Origin: Lunularia cruciata
Lineage: Eukaryota > Streptophyta > Marchantiopsida > Lunulariales > Lunulariaceae
DNA length: 64,000 nt
Reading direction: 5' to 3'
NCBI GenBank assembly: GCA_948567375.1
Contig: OX419755.1
Coordinates: forward strand, 37,081,001 to 37,145,000
Below the pieces are notes generated by a model. It was not told the DNA's origin. It ran no database searches and worked only from the letters and a program-made list of their open reading frames with translations. Positions 57,776 to 64,000 of the stretch are shown one piece after another (position 1 is the stretch's first letter; every line of letters begins with the position of its first letter). The translations under genes were made by a program, and so were the position numbers.

Positions 57776-59400
57776 CTATCTAAACCGCATGGCTTGTTGA
57801 AGAACATGGTTTCTCTCCTTGGCCCCAACTGTGCCACCCATAACAACCATGCAAAGATAATCCATCATTAAGACATCATTATGAATGTCTTGTTGAACTA
57901 CAGCACTATCTCTACCCTCTGGATCTATGACCTCAATAACTCCTCTTGTATGCATTGAGAGAGATATCACCAAAGCCTCAAAAAATATACATAAAAATTG
58001 ATGCATGCCAACTTGGCACCATCTCCTTATTTGTCTCACCATACCAGCATGCTTCAATCTGATCATACTAGCTGGGATATGGGTTTCTACCTAACCCATC
58101 TGAATCACGGTTCACCACTCTAGGTTATGAATAACCATGAAATAATAATCTTGTAAAATCAAAGCCCATTGTGCAAGATTCTTTGAAAGCTTATTGGACT
58201 CCATCAACCACTTCAATGGTTGTTGATCAGCGATGAGAGTGAAGGGGTTATCAAATAGGTAGCACCAGAAATGTGCTATTGCCCATACTACTGCCAAGTA
58301 CTCTCTGTCATATGCACTATACTTCACCTTTGTTGAATTGTTGGAGCGACTAACATACACCACAACAAACTCCTTCCCCTCATCATCATGTTGGGTGAGC
58401 ACTACTCCAAGCCCCAACATACTCCAATCAATGTGAACATGGAATGGTCATCCTCTAATTGGTCTCCTAAGAATAGGAGTAGATGTCAACCTCTCCTTGA
58501 GCTCTATAAAAGCTCCCTCTTGCTCATCTCCCCAACACGGCTCATGTGTAAGTTTGATCAGCCTCATCAAGGCCTTGGCACGCTAAATCCTCTAACATAG
58601 TGGTGATAGAAGTTTACAAACCCAAGGAATACTTGCACTCTACTCACATTTGTACGCCAAGGAATACATGCAATAGCCTCCTCTTGGTCTATTGAACACC
58701 AAGTCCTCCAAGGTAGATATTGTGACCCAAATACTCAACCTGCTTGTGAAAGAATCTACACTTTCTAGGATGTAATTTGAGTCCATGAGATCTCAATCTC
58801 TCAAACACCTCCAACAAATACCTCTCATGTTCCTCCATAGTAGTGTTGTAGACCAAAATGTCATCAATATCACCAAGCAAAATCCAATCCTGTTAGGATC
58901 TTGTCCATGACCCTCTAGAACTCAATAGGGGTGTACTTTAACCCAAATGATAAGAACCTCCATTGATATAATACATCCTTGCTATGAGGATCAATAGCCC
59001 AAAATGATATCTTGAATTATCCTAGTCCTTGATCTGCAATTGATGATACCTTACTCAAAGATCCAAAATACCAAAGACCTTTGCCCAACCGTATCAAATA
59101 TCTCCTTAAGTGTAGGCATGGCATACCAATCAGTGCTAGTCTACCGGTTGATAAGATGGTAATCCTCACACATCTGCCTATTTGTGTACTTGCCATGCAT
59201 ATTTTTCTTGGCTGGCACCACTATAGCTGATGCATATGCTCCATGTGAAAACTCCACCAAACCAACCTCAAAAAGGTCTTTACTTCGGCTCTACATCAAT
59301 GCTTTCTCCATGTCACTATATCAATAACGACATTGAAAAATTGGTGTATTGCTAGTTAGCTCAATCCAAATACCAAGCCTTTTCAAAGCACCTAAGTCCT
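57776..59400 (-). pseudogene. Family 1 RT and RNase H, second long copy
   Basis: 'IDDILVYNTTMEEHERYLLE' (58870) is the catalytic RT block and 'CRFFHKQVEYLGHNIYLGG' follows. RNase H 'LGVVLTQHDDEGKEFVVVYV', 'WAIAHFWCYLF' and 'TLIADQQPLKWLMESNK' is at 58420-58150, with DHQPL changed to DQQPL. These better preserved stretches show the original residues at stop positions of the first copy. The 57776-58066 piece continues towards the integrase. Confidence 0.88.
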
Positions 59401-60800
59401 TCATATTGAAGGTAAAACAACTCGTATAGCTCCTCAAAAACCTCTATACTCTACGCCTTTCTCCTCTTGTAAGCATGGGTCCAAGATCTGGCTCCCAAGT
59501 ATGTAAGTAATGTAGGAGTTGAAGATGTATTGACTAGTTGCTATACTTGGTCCTAAGGAGCAATAGTGTCATGCCCCCAAACCACTAGAGTTCCCAACCT
59601 CATTGTGAAAAACTCCCTTTGATTTTGTTGCAAGCTCTATATGTCCTCTAGTTGCATCCCAAGTAGATCACACTCACCTAGATGGACTCCAAGTAGACCA
59701 CTCTCACTACTAGCTAGTGGTTGTGTCCCAAGAATACCCTGCCCACTTGGTCCATTGCCCCCAACATGTGCCTGAATGGTCTTGATAGGCACAGAGCTCA
59801 CAAGAATGCAAGTGGTGATGCTCATCCAACGCATCTTATGCTGCTTGGCTAAGCCAAGGCTCATAATTCATGTCAAATAGTTCAAGTCCATAGCCTAACC
59901 TAACTGCTTACACTTGGATGCTTCTAACACTACTATAATAGCAATAATGCCGATACAAAAATCCATCACCTGCTCTTTCTCATTAGCATTGAGCTCCATC
60001 AATTGTTATAATTGTAAGTCCCAAATAAATCTAGAGAAACTCATAAGTGTGGGTAAAGCAGCTCTAGACTATCCAACAAGGTTCACTATTGCCATAGGTG
60101 ACCTACTAATCACTAGCACCATCTGAGATTGACACCCAACATCCAAGATGTCATCAACAATGAGGTCTAGTCATTGAATCCTATCATAAGCCCATTGTAG
60201 AACCTCTTTGGGTAAGAAGTTTGTCTACCAAAGATGATGAGCTCATGATCCCACTTTAGATGCATCCAACAACACGGCAGGTCTCATCCAAGAATGGAAC
60301 TGGTATGTACTTGCCATCACCCGAGAGCAAGAATCACCTATCAAAGGGACATTCTCCAAAATGTAAGATAGAGAAATAAGTTGATGATTATGTCATAAAT
60401 ATATCATAGTACATGTAACATCTCCCAAAACACACCAAAATGGGGGTCAAGAGACCTTGAACTTGGCCAACACATGTATTTCCCTTGATATGGCTATCCA
60501 AAAATCACCAAATGAATGGGACCATGTCTCTCTAAATCCTACGCCCCCAACAAGGAAATGTCTATTGGTAGGGTCTTATGGTAACCTTTGATTGTTGACA
60601 TTGGTAATAACTCAGGATACTAAAAAGCCAAATATGTCACATGATGTAGAGACTCACCTAGCAATCTCATCTCTCTCTACATTTAAGTACCTCTATAGTT
60701 GTATACTTGCTTGTATACCATAGCTAGTCTAGTGCTTATCCGACCAAACAACTCCAATGGATATACTCCCTCTACTAGATACTACCAAGCAATGAGTGTG
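59401..60800 (-). pseudogene. C5-cytosine DNA methyltransferase domain, second long copy
   Basis: On the minus strand, 'LELFGRISTRL' (about 60760, motif I with two Gly to Arg changes), 'YPELLPMSTIKGYHKTLP', 'LVIFG*PYQGK' (about 60500, catalytic PCQ changed to PYQ), 'DPHFGVFWEML' (60425), 'YILENVPLIGDS' (about 60350, ENV kept) and the C-terminal 'MDFCIGI' and 'LG*AMDLNYLT' (59960-59880) follow the order seen at 28471-29688. It again lies between protease and RT. It is more decayed, with frameshifts. It proves the domain is a resident of the element rather than a chance insertion. Confidence 0.82.
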
Positions 60801-61087
60801 ATATCCAAAGGTGAAAATGGGATAGAATTCAAAGGCTCATCCTCACATTGGTCTCTTGGTGGTACAAAGGCTCCACTCCAAGCCTGTTGCACCAGTTGAT
60901 CCGCTTGTTGTTGCAATGCCTCTTCTAAACTCCACAATGGAACATCCAAGGTGAATGGAACAATTCCACTCTTACTCCAAATCCAAGTGATCTCTTCTAG
61001 TACTAGAGTACACTCTACATAGGCATTCCCCTTGAATAAGTCACCAATCCAAGTAACAAAACCACTTAAAGCTAAAACTAATGCCAC
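60782..61087 (-). pseudogene. Region upstream of the methyltransferase, second copy
   Basis: A 101-codon open frame ending in 'LDITLIAW' plus TAG. It parallels 28202-28500 of the first copy ('SGIVPSTLDVPLW' against 'SGIVPFTLDVPLW'), where the codon after TLIAW is CAG and the frame runs into motif I. It links protease and methyltransferase, and no domain was recognised. Confidence 0.7.
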
Positions 61088-61099
61088 TAATGGTCTTGG

Positions 61100-61740
61100 A
61101 ATGTAACACTCGTTTGTATATGTATGTGGTATTGTGATATTTAGTTTGGTATTAAGGGTACTTGAGATATATTCTTTATATAGAGATGATTCTAAAGGAT
61201 GGTTCTATATTAGTCATGATTAGCTAAGGTTAGTCATGGCTAAGATAGAGGGGATGTTACTTTAGAGAAAGTGGAAAAGATGAGCACTATATTTTGAATT
61301 TTAGTGTATTGACTTGGTATTATTCCTAGGTGTTTAGCTTTGAGGAAAGAGTTGAGAACTCTTGGACCAACAAGTATTTTTTTTTCAGATTTTTCTATAG
61401 TCCAAAGATAGCCTATGTGAAAGAATCCTTGATTTAGTGGTTGGGTCAAGATAAGACCACATGCTTAGAAGAATATTCCCATGAGTATGGATATTCCTTT
61501 AGCTTTTTGAATTTATTTGACTTTTAGCCTAGTAACTTGAGTTACTCTAGTAATTAGTAATTTTGGTACATATACTTGTGAAATAGTTAAAACAAGTATT
61601 TGAACTAGGGTGAGGAGATACTCATCATCCTTTCATTTGCAACTATCTCTCTCTCATTAAGTTCTCTAGTGAGCAATGGTTTGAGTCTTGGATTGTTAGC
61701 CTTGGAGGAGTATGATGGAGTTGAGGTTCTTTGCCTTCTT
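61100..61740. mobile_element. Probable insertion in family 1, second copy
   Basis: About 0.6 kb of AT-rich sequence starting TGTAACACTCG interrupts the family 1 reading between 'DHGLINFSF'-equivalent sequence and the protease tail. The start looks like a plant LTR start. The matching ...TTACA end and target duplication were not found, so the right limit and the type are uncertain. Confidence 0.4.
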
Positions 61741-63160
61741 AGTCCATGGTGCCCTACCATAATAACCATCAAAGGTTCATCTTGAGTGAGAGATGGGCCC
61801 GCTCACAAGACTACCACTACTGAAGCATATTGGTAGGTGATACACCCATCCCTCACTTGCCTGCCAACCTAGTCTATAGGAGCTTATCTCCTCCCAATAG
61901 TCACTAATAAATTCCATGGGGTATAATACTACTCCACCAACTAACACATCATATGACTCAACTATGATTGCAATGGCTTGAGCTCTCACCACCAAGCGAT
62001 TAGTTGGATGAACCTGAACTACATCCTTCTCCAACATAAAAGGCTATGCACTAGAGTCTAATAAGACCCTCTATGGTGTATAGACCTTACCTAAAGGTCC
62101 CACAAAAAAAATCCCCCTCTTGTTATCCACTAAGACAACTCCAATTATGAATCATGCTTGCTCAAAAGTAGGTCTAGTTGGTAAACTTCTCATATCTAGT
62201 TGTTGCTGCTTGCCATAAACCACTGGTTGCTAAGCAGATCCCATGCTCCTCAACCAAGTTAACTCTACTATCAACCACCTCTACTCTAGAAGCAAGAACC
62301 ATATCATCCCTTCCCTCACAGCTAACCAAAACACAAGAGTTGGGTCAACTCTTAATGTAAACATGTCACTGGCTGAGAATAAAGGGAAGTGCATAATCAA
62401 TTGAGCCACCCCCAACATCAAGCTAGACTCAATTGGTGTAGTTGTAGGTGGTTGAATAGCAAGTAGTCTATCATGTATCCCATCACCACCTACCACACTT
62501 GCATTAGGACATCTACGAGCTATGGATGTTGTCTATAGCTCCTCAAAGAGTGTAAAAGATTAGACAAGTCTGACCTTTCTACCAACCTCTACTCTCTATG
62601 GGTCCAACTTTATTGATGCTCCTCTAGGCTTTGGAGCACATGTTGCATTCCTAATCATTACGGTAAATGCATCTACTTATGTTGCTTTTCACATTAAGTC
62701 AAGATGTCTCTATCACCATCATAAGAGGTGGAAACCTCATTGCCCAAATATGATCTCCTTTGATTGATGGCCATGCTAGCCAATCTTTGCTCTAATTGCT
62801 CAATCTGAGTAGCCATGGTTATATCAAAATTAAGAGCACGTACTACATCCCTACAAGGTGTAGATCCTCTACCACCTTGTCCTCCATGATCACTTAAACA
62901 ATCTTTTCCATGATATGAAAGGTGTGAACAAAGTTGGGTTCCGCATTTACTGTAGATCACACCAACTATCAAACTCTTAAATGAAGTTATCAAATTCAAT
63001 AATACCCATTGTACTAGAGTAACGCTTGGGGCCTTAGGAGGCCCCATAAATTCATCCATGTCCCACAACAATAGTGTAGATAAACCAAGTGCCACTCTCA
63101 ACTAAATCAACTCTTGTGTCAAACTCCAACTTAGAGTCAATCTCCTTACTCATTAAGACT
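61741..63160 (-). pseudogene. Family 1 gag and protease, second long copy
   Basis: 'MSKEIDSKLEFDTRVDLVES' (from about 63153) starts gag. 'TQIEQLEQRLASMAINQRRS' (62810) and 'LLAIQPPTTTPIESSLMLG' (62470-62415) match the first copy and keep Gln where it has TAG. 'YTP*RVLLDSSA' (62075-62045) is the protease site; 'VVRAQAIAIIVESYDVLVGG' and 'VLYPMEFISDYWEEISSY' (61990-61890) extend the protease region beyond what the first copy retains. The middle of gag, including the capsid and the zinc knuckles, is largely deleted. Confidence 0.8.
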
Positions 63161-64000
63161 TGAGATACAAATCAATATTGAATGCCACTTTGGGTAAACC
63201 CACTATGTATTATAGTGCTATCTCCTCTAGAATCTCCAAAGAGCTATATTGTGACAAAGTAACCATAAATTGCAAACCATAATCCTAACCACCATAAATA
63301 TCCTACCAAGATTCACCACCAAGTACCAACACCATCAACCACCACTAACCAAACACTACCCACTAATGTAGCTCTAACTACAACAATTACACTAGGGGAA
63401 AAGGAAACATATAACATGCCATCACAACATGCACTCTCATGGTCTATAGGTAATCACTTCCTACTGCACCAAAGAGAAACATAGGTAGCTTGATTGGTCA
63501 TCACTCTAGCCTCACTACCAAGAGCACATTAAAGCACCAACGCTCTAAATTCAAGGCACCTCACACAAACATGGTGCACAAACAAGAAGTAGAGAATGGT
63601 CCAATCATAAGAGGGCTAAAAAAAAGTCTCCATCTTATAAATCAACACCAGATTGACTCTATAACCATTTGGTATTTGATGTAATAAGAGTATCTATCTA
63701 CTCTCTAAACTACCAAGATCACCAAGAATGAGATCAAATTGTTGCTCCTAGCCAAAGTTACATGTATATATGCATCAGTGGAACAATCACAAGAACAGCA
63801 AGTGAAGGTGGACCAATTGGCTAGGGCACCAATCTAGGAATCAAATATATGGGGTTCAAATCCTATTGCGTACAATCTAGCAAGGTGGACAGATTTTGCC
63901 AAAAAATGACCAAAAACTACTCTAAACTAGCTAACCTCATGCCAACAGGCTAGCTTGTTGGCCCTTCTAGGTCTTTGTAGCCTCTCATAGCCCAGCCCTA
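63161..64000 (-). other. Family 1 leader, second long copy (runs off the window)
   Basis: The last 200 bases are the reverse complement of 25010-25200 in the first copy. On the plus strand 63820-63870 shows a tRNA-like pattern: TTGGCTAGGGCACC (A-box-like) and GGTTCAAATCC (B-box consensus) about 35 bases apart. The corresponding B box in the first copy is GGGTCAAACCC. The 5' terminal repeat lies outside the window. Confidence 0.6.

Overview
This window looks like nuclear DNA of a land plant with a large, repeat-rich genome. It is AT-rich, has almost no intact host coding sequence, and is packed with nested plant-type retroelements: Ty3/gypsy, Ty1/copia and an RLE-type LINE. Two gypsy families have initiator-Met-type primer sites, one degraded. 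Conserved elements suggest a non-angiosperm such as a fern, lycophyte or gymnosperm, but the sequence alone cannot settle this. No rRNA gene, tRNA gene or CRISPR array was recognised.

Left part (1-12100). A decayed minus-strand copia element (1-402, 4119-7436) is interrupted by a 3.7 kb element of a family I cannot classify (403-4118) and by a gypsy LTR relic (5786-6364). A truncated third member of the unclassified family follows at 7437. The stretch 9300-12100 is AT-rich and shows no gene. The segments 12130-17594 and about 38280-43880 are low-copy-looking, contain more CpG, and are dotted with short tandem duplications. They were probably one continuous locus before the insertions between them.

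Centre (17595-37852). Four levels of nesting can be read. A minus-strand RLE-type LINE is split by a minus-strand chromovirus (family 3, 19753-36625, exact target duplication CTCCA). That element is split by a plus-strand gypsy element (family 1, 23960-35207). Family 1 contains two solo LTRs of another chromovirus (family 2), one with an exact target duplication (AAACA) and one with a near-exact duplication (GTTGT/GTTGC).

Family 1 is the most remarkable object here. Its domain order is gag, CCHC knuckles, aspartic protease, a C5-cytosine DNA methyltransferase domain with motifs in DNMT3-like order, reverse transcriptase, RNase H, DDE integrase and a PHD finger. It therefore combined a DNA-methylation 'writer' and a chromatin 'reader' with retrotransposition enzymes. 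A second copy on the minus strand (55652-64000) keeps the same order. A third, truncated copy (45639-51465) keeps integrase, PHD finger and 3' repeat. The 3' terminal repeat has an unusual X-Y-X build, while the one visible 5' end has only Y. All copies are broken by stop codons, many of them CAG to TAG.

Right part (43880-64000). This holds a 3' LINE fragment, the truncated family 1 tail with a nearly clean insertion of the unclassified 3.8 kb element (45739-49515, exact target duplication CATAG), a family 2 chromovirus with chromodomain and 3' LTR (51466-55651), and the second long family 1 copy running off the window edge.
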